Of a stretch of DNA of 64,000 nt, positions 1 through 14,500 are shown piece by piece. Below the pieces are notes generated by a model. The model was not told the origin of the DNA. It made no database searches and saw only the letters and a program-made list of their open reading frames with translations. The translations under genes and the position numbers were made by a program. Origin of the DNA: Pomphorhynchus laevis (lineage: Eukaryota; Acanthocephala; Palaeacanthocephala; Echinorhynchida; Pomphorhynchidae); the NCBI GenBank assembly GCA_012934845.2, contig WNNJ02000896.1, positions 34,035 to 98,034 on the forward strand, read 5' to 3'. Every line of letters begins with the position of its first letter. Positions within the stretch are counted from its first letter, which is position 1.

Positions 1-1
1 G

Positions 2-196
2 AAAATGGTTGCTTCCTGTAACGAAGATACGTCGTATGACGCAGCAATGTGTTTGAGATCATTGAGATTGCTGGCAATGGAATATAAGAATAAGCAAGAA
101 AGGATGTTCTTCAGTCCTGGTGATAATATCCAAGAGCCGGCAGAACTGCAAGATCTTTTCTCAACTTTAACGCCGATCGAATCGCTAATATTGTAA
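2..196 (+). CDS. Terminal exon of an unidentified host gene (partial)
   Basis: The frame is open from the first complete codon of the window to a TAA at 194-196, about 64 residues, and looks protein-like rather than AT-rich noise: residues such as SYDAAMCLRSLRLLAMEYKN are followed by a Pro/Gly/Glu-containing stretch and the C-terminal end STLTPIESLIL. Base composition is clearly less AT-rich than the sequence after the stop, which turns at once into A/T runs as expected for a 3' UTR. The ATG at position 5 is probably internal, because the frame stays open to the left edge. I see no recognisable domain, signal peptide or membrane segment and cannot name the family. It runs tail to tail with the minus-strand microexon gene. 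It could also be a retroelement remnant, but no reverse-transcriptase motif is present. Confidence 0.5.
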   Translation, partial: KMVASCNEDTSYDAAMCLRSLRLLAMEYKNKQERMFFSPGDNIQEPAELQDLFSTLTPIESLIL

Positions 197-1118
197 AATT
201 ATTAAAAACATTACCTTTAACAACTAATATATAAGTTTAATATATTTTTTATTTTAAATAATTTATAGATTTATTAGATGTTTCTGATAATATAGAGAAA
301 AGTATGTTTTTGATTTTATTTCAAAATTACAATTTTATTAAAACATTTTTATTTCAAATCAATATTTATTACTAATGAAAGACGATACAAGGATTTATTA
401 TTTCAATGATACTTGTACAATCTGCTTGATATGTAAAATTAAAGTAAAATTTAGTTACCACTCTTCCCATTCAATTTAAAACGAATTAAACACATTAATA
501 CAATTTATAATTACTCATTAAAAACAAAAGGTTTGTTCGCTAAATGAATTTTAATTTATGAATGCTACTAGATATGATATGTACATTAGCCCACGTATTT
601 AAGATGTGTATTTAAATGTTCGTTGTCAGTTCTACATTTTGATTTGTATTTTTTATTGAATATTTTTATTCCTGAAACTAGACTATAATCCATTTTTAGA
701 CACCGGTCCGTTTTGCTTTCGGATGAGTTCCTTCCTTGGGTAATTGATATGCAAGACTATACAAGTTATCTAGATTAGTAGAAATACAGATTTCCTACTA
801 ATCTGTATTGTGGGTTCCAATATCAACATTGGAACAAGGCGAATTTTTTTATGTTTTGTGAGCATTGTCTAGTTTATATTCGAGGGGTTTCCTTATTGAA
901 TGTCTCTCCTTATTTATGGCATTCGATAAATATGATGAGCTAACACATTCAATAAGTAACACATTCGTGCAGTGTTCACCCTGCATCTTTAGAATACACT
1001 TTGATTACGTTTTATCTTGTTTTAACCTTAACCCGGCTCAAAATGTTCCGGATAACAGCGGATTACTTCCAAGAAGATATTCACATTAAACTGTTGTTTA
1101 ACTTTTGTTTAAACTTTT
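197..1118. other. Non-coding AT-rich spacer
   Basis: No supported gene. It holds the presumed 3' UTR of the exon ending at 196, short hairpins near 775-835, and a chance 74-codon frame at 865-1089 without coding signature. Confidence 0.5.
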
Positions 1119-1925
1119 CTTCCAGATTGAAGAAAAGATTATTCATGATGTAGATGATTTAAATTATCTTAAGGTATTGTACTCGAGGGACGGCATGGAA
1201 CAATGGATCTACATCTCTTCGATAATCTTTGTTATTACCTTATTCTCGTAGTCTTATCAAACAATAGGCAATATTAACGAATAAAGCCGAGCTGCCCATA
1301 TAGTTTTTCAAATCCTCATCAGCAGCATGAATCTCAATAATTTAAAATTACCTAAATGTCCCAAGTCGTATTCATTGTCTTATTAATTTATGCTTACATT
1401 CACTGTTTATGTAAAATTTCTAAGTGACTATTTATAGGCAAATCCAGATGAAAAATATGTATTACTTTATTTTCCGATAAATAGTCATTGAGCACGACAA
1501 TGTATTCTTTTGACTTTGTATAATGAAAAAGTGCCTAGGAAAATAAGGTTACATTCCCTAACTTTTATCCATTTATTTATATCGTCTTTCATTATTAACG
1601 GATGAAAAGTTTTCTAAGATAACGACTAAGTTGCCAGATCAGGCATAATCAATATGCGGTATACGACAGAGAGTATCAACGAATTTTGTACTCCTACTTA
1701 AACTTTTATTATGAAACCTGCCTTATCGTCAATATATACTCAAGCGCCTCTTTTCGTAAAGTTATAATTTAATCACGATTAATGCTACAAGAATCGATTA
1801 TTGACGGTTGATTTTATTGATTTATTAGAGAGTTATTAAGTCACTACTACCAGTAAAGCTTAGATACTGTAAGCCTTCTATTGTATTATCCAGGCAACAT
1901 AGAATTAAAGAACATCTACGTCTCA
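1119..1925. repeat. Left arm of a long inverted repeat
   Basis: This block reappears in reverse complement at 38,855-39,835. Matching landmarks include the stretch ending in AAAAGATTATTCATGATG near 1,125-1,148, the block around 1,250-1,400, and the end near 1,800-1,920. Identity is high by eye, with small indels. No open frame is conserved, so it is probably a non-autonomous dispersed element or a segmental inversion duplicate. The two arms bracket the whole microexon array. Confidence 0.85.
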
Positions 1926-2224
1926 AATAACTTTTCTAGCCAAAGAAGCTCCTTTCTGTACTTTTATTCAGTCGAAAATGATATGGGGTTGCATGACACG
2001 ATTATGTCTTATTTTACAGAATATTGAAGTGATTTATTTTCACGTTTGATATTTTCAAAATTACAACATATTTGATATTTATAACAAATAATTTATAATA
2101 CAGAGAACGCAGTTTAGGTATTTATTTCAGCAGCAATAAGTTAAATATCAGAGCATAATAGGTCGTATACATTTTCCTTAAAGCATTGATCGAAACTTCA
2201 ACTAAAAGATACAATAATGATCAA

Positions 2225-2400
2225 AGAGTCATTAAGTAAATAAATACATACGTTATTAATTTATTTCTAAAAAATAAATTAACAAATTTATTAATTAAAT
2301 TTAATTAATATATTTTAAAATTATTTTTTAATAATAATTTTTAAATTAATTAAAAAATTAAATTTTTTTATTATTTTTTAAATAAAAATTTAATCATTCA
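2225..2400. repeat. A/T-only low-complexity tract
   Basis: Almost pure A/T sequence with short self-complementary runs. It lies just downstream of the candidate terminal exon of the minus-strand gene and contains possible AATAAA signals on that strand, which could serve for polyadenylation but are expected by chance here. Confidence 0.6.
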
Positions 2401-2491
2401 CCTAATTTACTTTAAAATTATTTAAGCCGAATCAACGGAAACAATTTAAAAATCTACAAAATCACAATTTACCAATATTTATATAATACTG

Positions 2492-2558
2492 TCACCAAAT
2501 ACAGATTTGCGGAATCTCAAAATCTGCTAACTGATAATCGTTTGAAAATGTGCAAGAT
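2492..2558 (-). CDS. Candidate terminal exon of the microexon gene
   Basis: A good acceptor (ATTATTTTTAG on the minus strand) is followed by a frame in the same phase as all array exons: one base, then 21 open codons reading CTFSNDYQLADFEIPQICIW after the first Ser, then TGA at 2492-2494. It does not match the repeat consensus, as expected for a C-terminal tail. The supporting facts are the correct phase, correct position as the most downstream element and a protein-like composition. A chance open frame of 66 nt is quite possible in this sequence, so confidence is moderate. Confidence 0.4.
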
Positions 2559-5500
2559 CTAAAAATAATTATTCTTCATGATTGGCTGCCACTCAATGCG
2601 AAACTTAAAAGATTATCCGGAAACCAAATTTATACCAAGCATTCCCTATAGTCTAAACCAAGCATTCCCTATATTGTAGGGAATGACTAGGGCCGTTTTA
2701 ATATCTCGCGATCATGAAATTTGACCTTACCATTTATCATAATAAATATTATTAAAATGTGATAAAACTGCAATGTGATTATTTGTAGAAAAATTATTGT
2801 AAGCTATTTATGATATTACTTTGAAAACTAAAGTAGTATTTAAAACTAATAATTAATTATGTCGTCACTAACATAATGTGTGACGTAGTAATAGAGGATT
2901 TTTACCTACATATGATAGATATAACTTCACATAAAAACTGAAAACTAAAACATTTCAATTAATCTAATTGAAATAAAGTTAAAAATCAAGGTCACTTACA
3001 CTACTGAATCACTACTAGAAAGAACCATGATTGAAGGGGTTGATTTAAACTTGGAATCGTATAAATTCCTAAACAATTAATTAATTAATTAATTTGTGTA
3101 CGATATTATATTAGTGTACAAATAATTGTTAGTTGATTTGCAATAATAAGTAATTTCTTACTTATTTTTAAGTTATTTTTCTTATTATTTATTTTATGTT
3201 TTTGTATAATTCACATTATTTAATAAAAACATTATATTGCATTATATGATTAATGCTAATAATATTAATATAATTAATATTTTATTTAATATTTCAATGA
3301 AAATATAAAATAATATATTATTAAATAATATATATTATATAATAATATTATATAATATAATGATATATATCATTATTTTAATAATATTATTAAAATATTA
3401 TTAATCATATTAATAATTATAATTATATTATATTAATAATATTATCATGATAATATTATTAAACATATAAATAGTAGTTAGTTTATTGGTGTCTCATCGA
3501 AGTTCATTGGTGTCTCAATAAACTTCGCGAATAGGCGACTACGATGGTACGGCCGCGTTCTTCTCGCAAACGAACATCAACCATTAATAAGGCTCATTAG
3601 CGTGACAATGGAAAAAGCGGACTTTGACACGAAGCGGAACAAATGCTGAAGAAAAAGAAGAATATAATACAATATTAATATCATATTTATTATATAAATA
3701 ATATATTAGTTTATTATATATATTAAAAATATATATTAATATTTAATATAAATTAAAATATTAAAAAATGTTATATATTGAAAAAAATTGACTGATCATA
3801 AATTCTATCAATTCGTTCGAATGTTCGAAAACATGTGAGAAAATCTCGTGCGTATAAAAATATTAGTTATACGTTTGCTTAATTCAAACTTTTCTATTCA
3901 TTGACGAAACGTAAAAATCAGTATTTATACATTTAAAATAACAATATTAATAAATAATAATTATTTATTTATACATTTAACTTATCAATCAAGCATTTAA
4001 TGTTGGAGCCAAAACACTTTTCGAAGGATTTTCAAAAAGTTTACCATTTAGCGATTAAAATTATTTAGCTACCAACAAACCGGTAGCATCATTTTTAATC
4101 CTTTAAATATAAACCTAGATCATACAAAATCTGTCAGTGCTACGATTGAAATTACTAAAGAGACATATAACGTTAAGAAATATTTGAAATTAAAACGAAT
4201 ACATCTTAAAGTTGAATGAATTGAATGAAAACATTTGGAGACTCTTGATATAATAGTATTATCCCGATATAATATATTTAAATGTATAAAATATTCCTGG
4301 CAAAGTGGCATTAGTATTTTAAAAAATTTAGCCCCTGAGTTTAGCCCCAATAATATGCACACCAACACGAACAGATTAAAGCCCCAGATTTGGTTAATTT
4401 TAATTATATAAAATTAACCAAAATTATTTTAATCTCTAAATAAACGCTTATTATTGGTAATAAAAAATATTAAATCAATTTGTACAAAAACATTATATGC
4501 TTGCGAAATTCGTTTAATAAAGTGGTGTTTTAAAAAATGATAGTAAATATAATTAGATCTTATACAGGCCGATCTTCTACAGAAACTGGTGTTTTTACTA
4601 TATGGTTTTACCATATAGTAGATGATAGATACAACAGTAAAATAGTTAAACAAATTGTAGTTTATAGTTCATGAATTATTTACTGTTTTTAATCCTACAA
4701 TTAATTTTGGTTTGAATAATTTGATTAATTATTCAAATTAATTAATTAATAATGAATTAATAATGAATTAATAATGAATTATTAATTAATTTTTTGATTG
4801 ATTTTGCTTCCAAATAAACACTACTTAGTGTTAAGTAGCGATAAAGATATTTGATGGACTTTAAAACAGAAAATATGGTCTGCTATATTTCCTTCATGTA
4901 AATATAATTAGATTTGACACAGACATAGTAGAAACTGATGCTTCACAGAAATTAACAAGTATCTCAGTATTGTATATTGGAGTAATATTCCTCGGCTTTT
5001 TCACTTTTCTTGAGAACAAAGGCAGTTTGTTCTAGTAGCTATCTGAAAAAGGAAAGAGATGTTGTGATCCATAAAAGTCTGATAGGTAGTGGATTTCCTA
5101 CTTTAGCTATTAAAAAATCTTATTTCAAAGATAACAGCGTTACGACCAGACATATAAGATCTCAATTTGAGAAAAAAATATTGGTGTTATATATATTGAT
5201 GATAGATGGAATAATCCATTCTACAATTGATTTTGCGTTTAATATTCTTTCTTTTGTCATTGCTATTGCTTTTGTAATTTTATATCTGTTTTTTTGTCAA
5301 GTTGTTGTTCATTGTGAATTTCAGTGTTTTGATGTTTTGAACTTCTGCTATGTGATGATTATCATATAACTAGCAATTTTAAAAAACTATTTCATAGTGT
5401 TTCCTGATTATGATAGAATTTAGCTATCGAATATCCGATTTCAATAAACTTCTATTCACTCTCTCCTTGACAGAGAATTTTTCTGGACAGAGGATATAAA

Positions 5501-8500
5501 TACCTTTACAGAAAAACAACGATTAACCTAAAAATCACGGATACTTACAACCGTGAATCATTTCTAGGAAGAACCACTATTGAAGGGTTTGACATAATCT
5601 TAGAATCGTGCAAATTCCTAAGCAATAAAATAATAATTTTATAAGAATAATTAAAAATGAATTTGTGTACTAAATTATATCAGTATAAAATTTTTTTTAG
5701 CCAAAGTAGCGTATGGCATAAAAGGGTATCTTAAACCAAACTATAAGTTGTTCGTTTCACAAAATATACGGTGTACGCCCAATATAAAACCAAAATGTTC
5801 AATCACATGTTAAATGGTAAAACGCTTGACGTATTTATTTATTGATGGCAGTTTTAACAATAAAAAGGCATTTGAAATAAATATAATTTATAATTAAAAT
5901 TAATTTAATAAATTAATTTAAAAAAATTATTTTAATTATTAATTAAAATTAATAATTGAAATTAATCATTTAAAGCAAAAATGAGAAATCTTAGATTTCA
6001 GACAAAACATTATACTGATAAAATTTCACCAATCCGTCCAAATGTTCGAAACATTTGAACGGATTGGCTCAACATTCATTTTATAGAAATGAATAGAAAT
6101 TCTTTTAGGTAGTGCTTGGCTATGAGAGTATTGTTTTTAACAAACTATGAATTGTGTTGTCACTAACATTAATGTGTACCTATAGAGATACTAAATAACT
6201 ATATAAGAACGATATAAATAAAATATAACGATATTAATATTAATATTATTAACGATATTAATATTATATACCGATACTGTAATTTATAAAAAAAATAATG
6301 TTTTTTGTGTAATTTTTACACAAAAGAAATATATTAAAACTCGAAGATACTTACAACGTTGAATCATTATTATAAAGAACCAATAATGAAGAGTTTGATT
6401 TTAAATTGGAATCGTACAAAAACCTAAATAATAAATAATAACTAAAATTACAAAAACATTTATAAATGTGTTATTAATTTGTGTATTTTTTGAAAATATT
6501 GTATAACTTTTGTTAAGGTACTTTTTGTTATAAAGCCAAATTTATTCAGTTACATGATTTACTGCGGGTTCACACGAACTAAACATTTCGAAATATAATG
6601 GTTATAATGGTTATATAATGTATATAATAGTTATATACAAATAAAAATGTGGCAAATTTGTCAAGATAAATAACTGAATTATAAGAATAAGCTACTGACC
6701 TACATCGTAATCAAATACTTTATTGTCAATGTTTATTGTCAATATTGCCATCTACGCCCAATACACATTTCAGATTTTGGAAAACATATCAGCTAATGAC
6801 GAATTTCAAATAATTCGAGATCGGGATTAATATTGTAATGTTAGAAAATCTTGTTTAAATGGAATATTCATCAATTTTCAGAAATACTTTGATTCTGATA
6901 CATCAGATGATTCAATTTTGTGGCAAAATGCCTTCGTCTTATTGCCGCTACTCATCACATTCAACACATACGATTCCTTACCCGCTTATAAAGTGACATT
7001 CGATCTTTCATAAATACTAGTCCAGTTTAGAAGTTGACATTAATTTCGATCTTTAGTGAAAACTACTTTGTAAATTAACAGCTGTGCAAACCAACAATGT
7101 GTTGACCATTGAAACAAATGTTTAATTTTACAAATACTTACATCCGAATATTACCATGAAAATACAATGAAGTGTTTGATTCAAAGGTAGTATTACTAAT
7201 AAATCTAAACAGATAATGTATAAGTTTTATATATTTGTAAAATAAGATATATTTTAGTAATTGCATACTTCTAACGCACAAATAATTTGGATATTTTTTT
7301 ATATAGAACATAAAAATATAATAATATTGTTAATGAATGGACACTGTTTTGGACATGAAGAAGCATTTATCTTTGCATATACAATAATATTATTATGATA
7401 TAATATGATAGGATAATAATTGTGAAAAAATATTAAATGATATTTTACATAATAATATTATATAATAATACAATATAACTTATATTGCCATCTAATTAGT
7501 ATATCAATAATATACTAATAATATACTAATATACTAATAATATATAATATACTATATCGTATATCATATACTATTATAATTTTTTATTATTTATTTATCA
7601 TAAATACTTTTATTATTTTACTTTTATAATAATTCATTGATTCTAATATCCTATAGGCTTCATAAAAAATTGTATAAATTAACTAATTTGATATCCGATC
7701 CAGCGATTAAATGATAAACCGATATTATTAAATTCTTTAAATTAATGTACAACTGTGGATATATGGATAAACAATTCCACAATATATTTTAATTAGATTT
7801 ATAATACAAAAATTAATGTATAAAAAATATTAAATATAAAAATTTCAATTACATATCAAAACATTATAAAAATACATTTAAACTCTTAATTGTAAACTTT
7901 TAAAGAAGGATGGGGATTTCAATATAAGGAATTGGGCGAGATAATCAAATTGCATAATTTGGAAAGGGTCATCGACGTTTATTGACATTTGCGGTTAAAG
8001 AATTTGGGGTCAAATAACGATAATATATCAGTTATACCTGAATAACTCTAATCTTTATTCAAATATATAATAAAGATCAATCGTTACATAAATAATCTAA
8101 AATTTAAAAAAAAATTAATTATAGAAAATCCCAAAATTACGATATTTATATTTTTAATTTATCACACGTAAGGTAGTATCAGTTAACTGATCTAATTTGA
8201 ACTTGTTGACAAAATTCCAAAAAGAAATCAAAAGTACAACATTTGCACAACGTTTATTGTGCAAAATAATGTTACGAAATTTTTATAAAGCATTTTCTGA
8301 ATGAGCAATTGATAAGTGACAGGAAAAGTTATAAAAGGATATGATGAGATGCAGAAACAGTAAAAATCTAATCAACTTTTGATTAGATTAGGCTACCCAT
8401 ACCGATACTATTTATTAAAAAAATGGTATCGGTTTTCCATAAAGAAGATGGAAAACCATCTTCTTTAGTTTTAGTTTTTAACAAAACTAATTGGGTCATT

Positions 8501-11500
8501 ATGTTGGCCTGAATAAAAAACGATTTATAAGATAAATAAGATATCGGAAAAATCTAATCAACTTTTGAATATTTTGAAAAAATATATAATTATCTACACA
8601 TCACTCTTTATTAATTTAGAAAATGGTATCGGTTTTCCATAAGGAAGATTTATACATTAAAAAGAATTTTATTACCTCAATTTCCACTCTATGAAAAGCT
8701 TTACATAAAAGTGATTTAAATCACTTAAATCACTCATTTATATGTTTAAATTAAGTTAATTAATAAAAGTTTTAACAACAAAAATATGTGAGCGCTGGGT
8801 CATTATATTGGCCTGAATAAAACGATTAATAATCAACATGGAAAAACGATTTATAAAAATAAAATAATTAAATATTATACTCAAAATAATTAGATTATTT
8901 AAAATTCACTTACATCGTGTCGACAGTAGCGGAAATAACTATTGAAACATTTGACACAAACTTGGTGTGGAAGAGTAACCTAAATAATAAATTTAGTATT
9001 TCAACATTTATTTACGATCACGATTCATAATCATGATCTGAGTGAAAAATAAAGACAATAAAAACAATTTTAAAATTTTAAAATAATATAGAGGCGTGTT
9101 TTCGGTAAAGCATTTTTAACCTAAAAATGCACAATTTAACATATTTTGTTACATGAAATTAAGATATATTGTCGTTAGATCGTAACTTGATCGAAAATCA
9201 TTTTTAACAAAAAAATATCTTTAAACTTTTTATTAAAAAATTTTTATTGATGAAAACTGATAATCCGTGTACATGGTGAATTATTTTATTTATGTATAAA
9301 ATATTATACAGTTACAATCTACCGTAGATGTTACCAGTAATAATGACTAACATTTAAATTGATTTTATATAAAATGTCATTTCGCTAAGCTGTTATTTTA
9401 TTTATAAAAGTATGTATCTTAAAGAATAATCAGATAACAACCTTTTATATTACTTGTATATTATATTTCATTGAAAATTTTAAAATTTTAATCATTAAAA
9501 TTTTAATTTTATCAATTGTAATTTTATTTTTTATAAAGATTTTACATTAATTTTGAAAACATTATGCAATTCTTGAAGTATTAATGATGTATTTTTTTAA
9601 AGTAGTTGTACTATTGATATCAGAACACGATACAATAAAAAAGAACAACTTTTATAAAATTGAAATGCTTTATTTAAAATTTATAGTTACTTACAATCTA
9701 CCGTAGATGTTACCAGTTATATTGAGTAATGAATATAACAGTTTCAAACACAGTTTGAATAAATACACTTAAAGAATAAATAATTTAATAATTTTATGTA
9801 TAAACGAAATAAGGTGATTTAGAACAATTCCCATTTACTTAAATATTGTGACATTCCATTTAAAACAATAATAAGATTATTAAAATATGATTAAACTTTG
9901 ATATGATATTATGTTGCGAAGGCATTTTTTATATTATTTAATTATTTATTATTTATAATAAATAATTAATTAATTAATTAAAAATAATTTAATTAATTAA
10001 TTAATTAAAAATAATTAATTATTATTTTTTAATTATTCAAGTATATAAAATACGTAGACTCAGTTATCTGATATGATTTGTACTAAATAAAATCAATGTA
10101 TAAAATTATTTTTATAAATTGATAAATGTATAAAATTGGGTGTGTGCCAGTTCCTCCTTGTTGTGCCCTAGAAGCTACCTGCAGCATACCAGCTGCAGGG
10201 TGTGCTAAAAGCGGACAACTCCTGGTGGCAATGCCATACGACAGGATAATCAGGAGGATATTAACAAAAGTCGTTATCAATGATAAAGTCCTTCAATATC
10301 GCACTAGAGCTAGGACGTACACTGCAAAATACCAGGCGAGACTTCTCAGACTCTCAGACATCTCAGACTTCTCGTAGAATTCTGAGAAGAATCGACGTTT
10401 GAGACTTCCGAACTTCGCCGAACAGGCTCTTAATGGGACAAAATAGAGCACAAAATCCAACATAGCCGACCTCGCATCAAAGCTGGATAAAGGCTTAAAA
10501 AAGAAGAATAATGTATAAAATTGTTTTACAACACTAGGGTGAGACACAAAAGTTAGATTAAATTAAACTTTAAATTTTGTGATACTAATATTAGCACATT
10601 TTCATTGTGATACATTTTTACAAAAGCGTAAAAAATTATTTGCGTCGTATTTAAATTTAAAAATGAATAATCTCACGGGCATTGAAAGATGGTGTTTCCA
10701 ATAGATTTTAACAACATGCGTAAAGATTTAGCGATGAAAATTCCAAAAGCAAATAAACGTTTAAAAATTTTAAATCTAAGACATTTTATCGGTTTAAATT
10801 TTTATAAAAATCAAATATCCTGATTATTCATCTATATACAAAAGAGCATAAATTAAGATAATTTTATAAAAATAGTCTGATTTTCGAGAAATTAATTATA
10901 AATCAAAAGCGGACATGAAATGTCTTTGAATTCAGAAAAAATCAGACTGATCGTATTTCATTAATTCGTTCGAATGTTCGAAAAAATATGAGAACATTTC
11001 AAAAGTACTTCAAATGCCGACGGCAACTTTCATCTGTTTGTTTAAAGTGTACACAATATATATAAATACTTTTATATAACAGATTTTTTTATATAACTTT
11101 TCAAATATATCGACTTATATATGTAGTAATTCGAAGCTTATTGGTGAGCTTTCATAAACTTAAGTAGATGTTTTGATTTAGTTAATCCGTGGTTTAGTTA
11201 AAGAATTTTAAATATTAACTACAATGCACTCTACATAACTTTATCCAAAAAGGTTATTTTAAATACCATAGATACTTACAACATTGAACCAGCACTAGAA
11301 AGAACCAGTAATGAAGAGTTTGATTTAAACAAAGAATTGTAAAAATCCCTAAACGATAAAAATATCATTTACAAAAATTATAAAAACTTAAAAAATTTGT
11401 TATTAAATTTACTAATGTTTGAAGAGATTGAGTAATATTTAATTAAACTTTCGGAATAATAAAATGAAATAAAAATCATCCTGATTGTTCAAAACCCTGC

Positions 11501-14500
11501 ATTGCACAACAATACAGATTAAACCTAAGCTATGCGAACACGATAGCATGCAAACCGATAACGTGCCGACCAGATTATAAATATTATAATCAAAATAATA
11601 ATGATACTTACATGTCAATCTTACCAGTAACATATATTGAAGTTTTTGAGACAATGGTAGTATTGTGAAATGCTCTAAAACATTATTAGTAAACTCTAAA
11701 ATTTATTGAGTAAAATATACTTCAAATTCACTAATAATCTGATTATATTTTAAAATACACAACAATAAAAATATAATAATATTATTAGACTGCAATGTTA
11801 TATAATTGCCAAACTGATACAGTTTGTTATAATAATATAATTTTATTGCATTATAGAAATATAGAAATAAATTATAGAAATTATTGCTGAAGAAACTTAG
11901 AATACTAAAAGTACTAATTATTCAGCTAATTATAATCGAGGACAAACCGAAATTACCAAAGTTTTACTAAACACCACAATTGAAGAATTTTATAATATAT
12001 TAAACTGAGACAGTATTTATCACGTGCTATCACTAAACTTCTTGCTGTTTTATCAAGTTCAATCGAGTTCGAAAAATTCTATCGAGAATTCTAGCTGTTG
12101 GGGCAAGGTGAGGTCTTCGCATATTGCTATGCGAAGAACTGTCGTAACAGGCCTCAAACCGAGCGCACCGCTATTTTAATAGTTCCTGTTCATGATGCTG
12201 CAGTACCGAACTTACAGCAGGAAGCAACTAAAAGCGCCCATCATGTGTCACTTTATAATACCCATACATCCCACAAATCCTTCACTGCTAGATCAACCGA
12301 GGCATTTAGCATCGATGCTATCACTGCTATCTTAACCAGATCATCCATCATTTGCCTGAATCTTTTCTATTATCAATCATTGCACTCAAAGGTCGACTCG
12401 ATTCTCTACGCACTTCACGAATCAAATCTCGATATCCTCTGCCTAGCAACTGAAACCTAGCAAGGAAATGATGATATTGCCATTCGTCGTCTATGACTTA
12501 ATGGTTACTCTGTTACCTATTTTCCTCGACCTCTTCGTAACTCCAGCCACGAAACTTTAGTTCGTCAAGGTAATTTAATCATTCTAACCAAGTTTACCTT
12601 CACTGTTACTGCTATTAGCTCATCCTGTCTTTCACTCACCACTTTTGAACTACTTGATTTACAGCCCAGGATCCTCGTCACCATCATCCATATTCTTTGA
12701 AGAGCGTGACCCAGGAATATCTGACCACAACATCGTCTCAATTAGAATTAATCTAGACCATGTAGACAAATCTCATAGGGTAGCCACTTTTTGAACATGG
12801 TCTTCTTTGTTGCTTGTGGATTTCACTTCTGAACTAGCTTCTTCTACACTATATACTTCCTTGTTCCCATTTCCGCCTGATTTCCTTGCCAACCTTTACT
12901 ACTTCTAAGTTTCTTTCATTGTCAATTACATTCTTCCGCTACAAAATTCCTACTATCACTAAACACTCTGATCCTTGGTTTGACAGTGAATGTCGCTCAT
13001 GCAGTCGTATTCTCCGTAGCCTATAGAGAACGTGTAAGCATTTTATTTATCGCTGCACTATCGCCCTATTTCCATCCATCCACGATCAATTGCCCAACAA
13101 AAGCCGTCATAATCGTTCGTTTCTTCAGACTAAAGCTACACTCTTTTGGAATAATCACATATCATCCGCGACTTCTGATCAGAAGCGCTGGAAAGTATTA
13201 AATCAACTCTTTCCGCGTGCATATTCTTTGTTCGTTTGCTCAATCGATCTTTCAATTTTCGCTAGTTATCTCAAATTTAAACTTTACAATGTATGTCTTA
13301 CTTTTCCACATCTTGGTTACTCTTCAGTCATTGTAACATCATGCCTTCCTAAACTTTTCCACTTATCGCCTATGTCTTCTTATTAAATTATCGTACTGAA
13401 CTCTTCCTCCCCTCATGATCTTTTAACAACAACTGTCCTTAAATCTATTGCCCGCGCACTAGTATCTTTCTTCGGTAAACTATTTAACTCGTGTATTCGA
13501 CTAAAGATCTTCTTTACTGCAAGGAAGGCTGGCACTAGCTGTCCGCTCATAAAATCCAAATCTCTTGACCTTGATCTCCCATCGTCTTGCCGTCCTATAT
13601 CACTACATAATCCTATTTTGAAACTCTCTGAAACACTCATTTTTCACCAAGTCATACCCAACCTAAATTCGTCAAACATTCTTCCTCAATATCAAGCCCC
13701 ATACCGTAAACTCAGCTCCACTGAAACTGCTTGTCACAATGCCAATGGGTGATCTTATCTTGGCTCGCGATCAACAGTTAACTTCCCTGTTCATTTCGCT
13801 TGATTTGTCGTCGACTTTTTTACATTGTAGATCAATCTATTCTCCTTCACCTCCTTCAACATCGTTATGGCTTCTCAACTTCTCTCTTAAATGCTTCTCG
13901 TCATATTTTATTGGCCACTCTGTCACTGTATCATTCGACAATGCAGTTAGTTCAGCGTTCGCTATACCCCGTAGTGTACCGCAAGGTTATGTACTCAGTT
14001 CTAAATCCCACGAAATATAGTGTTCTTTGGATCCACCCTTGCCGCATGCAGATTCAACCTTATACTGCTCTCTTTTTCAATGGACATCGCCTTCCTTACT
14101 GGATTCCATTACATTTCTTGGAGTAATTATATGCTCCACTCGTTCTCATCATTTACACTAAAAAGGTTCGTTCCTGTTATCCTATTCTCTGTGACATTCG
14201 TCGCATTCAAAATAAAAAAAAACAAATTTTTCCATTTTCAACACTCTAATGGGCCCCCTCATGCCACATCGTCTTAACAATTGCACCTCACTTTTTTCCT
14301 CAAATTCCCCATCTTGCGTTATTGCCCCTCTGTATCGATTTATTCGCAAAACAGCCCGCATAATTCTTCGACGCAGGCGTTAAAATCCCATCTATAATAA
14401 ATTTATCAGCCTTCATTGACTGAATGTGCATAATCGAGTTTAATATTACTTTGATGTTTTCGCTTTTCGTTTACTTTATCATCCCCTCCGTATCTTCAAC

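Noticed and set aside
3240-3480. Long AT palindromes as possible replication origin or matrix attachment site
   Set aside because: Such words are expected in nearly pure A/T sequence; nothing specific supports a function.
5010-5369. Plus-strand open frame of 119 codons with a hydrophobic C-terminal half
   Set aside because: It has no ATG at its start, lies inside an intron of the microexon gene, and its composition follows the local T-rich bias. No domain is visible.
10126-10547. Overlapping open frames on both strands at the GC-rich island
   Set aside because: They lie within a retroposon defined by target-site duplications and match no protein I know.
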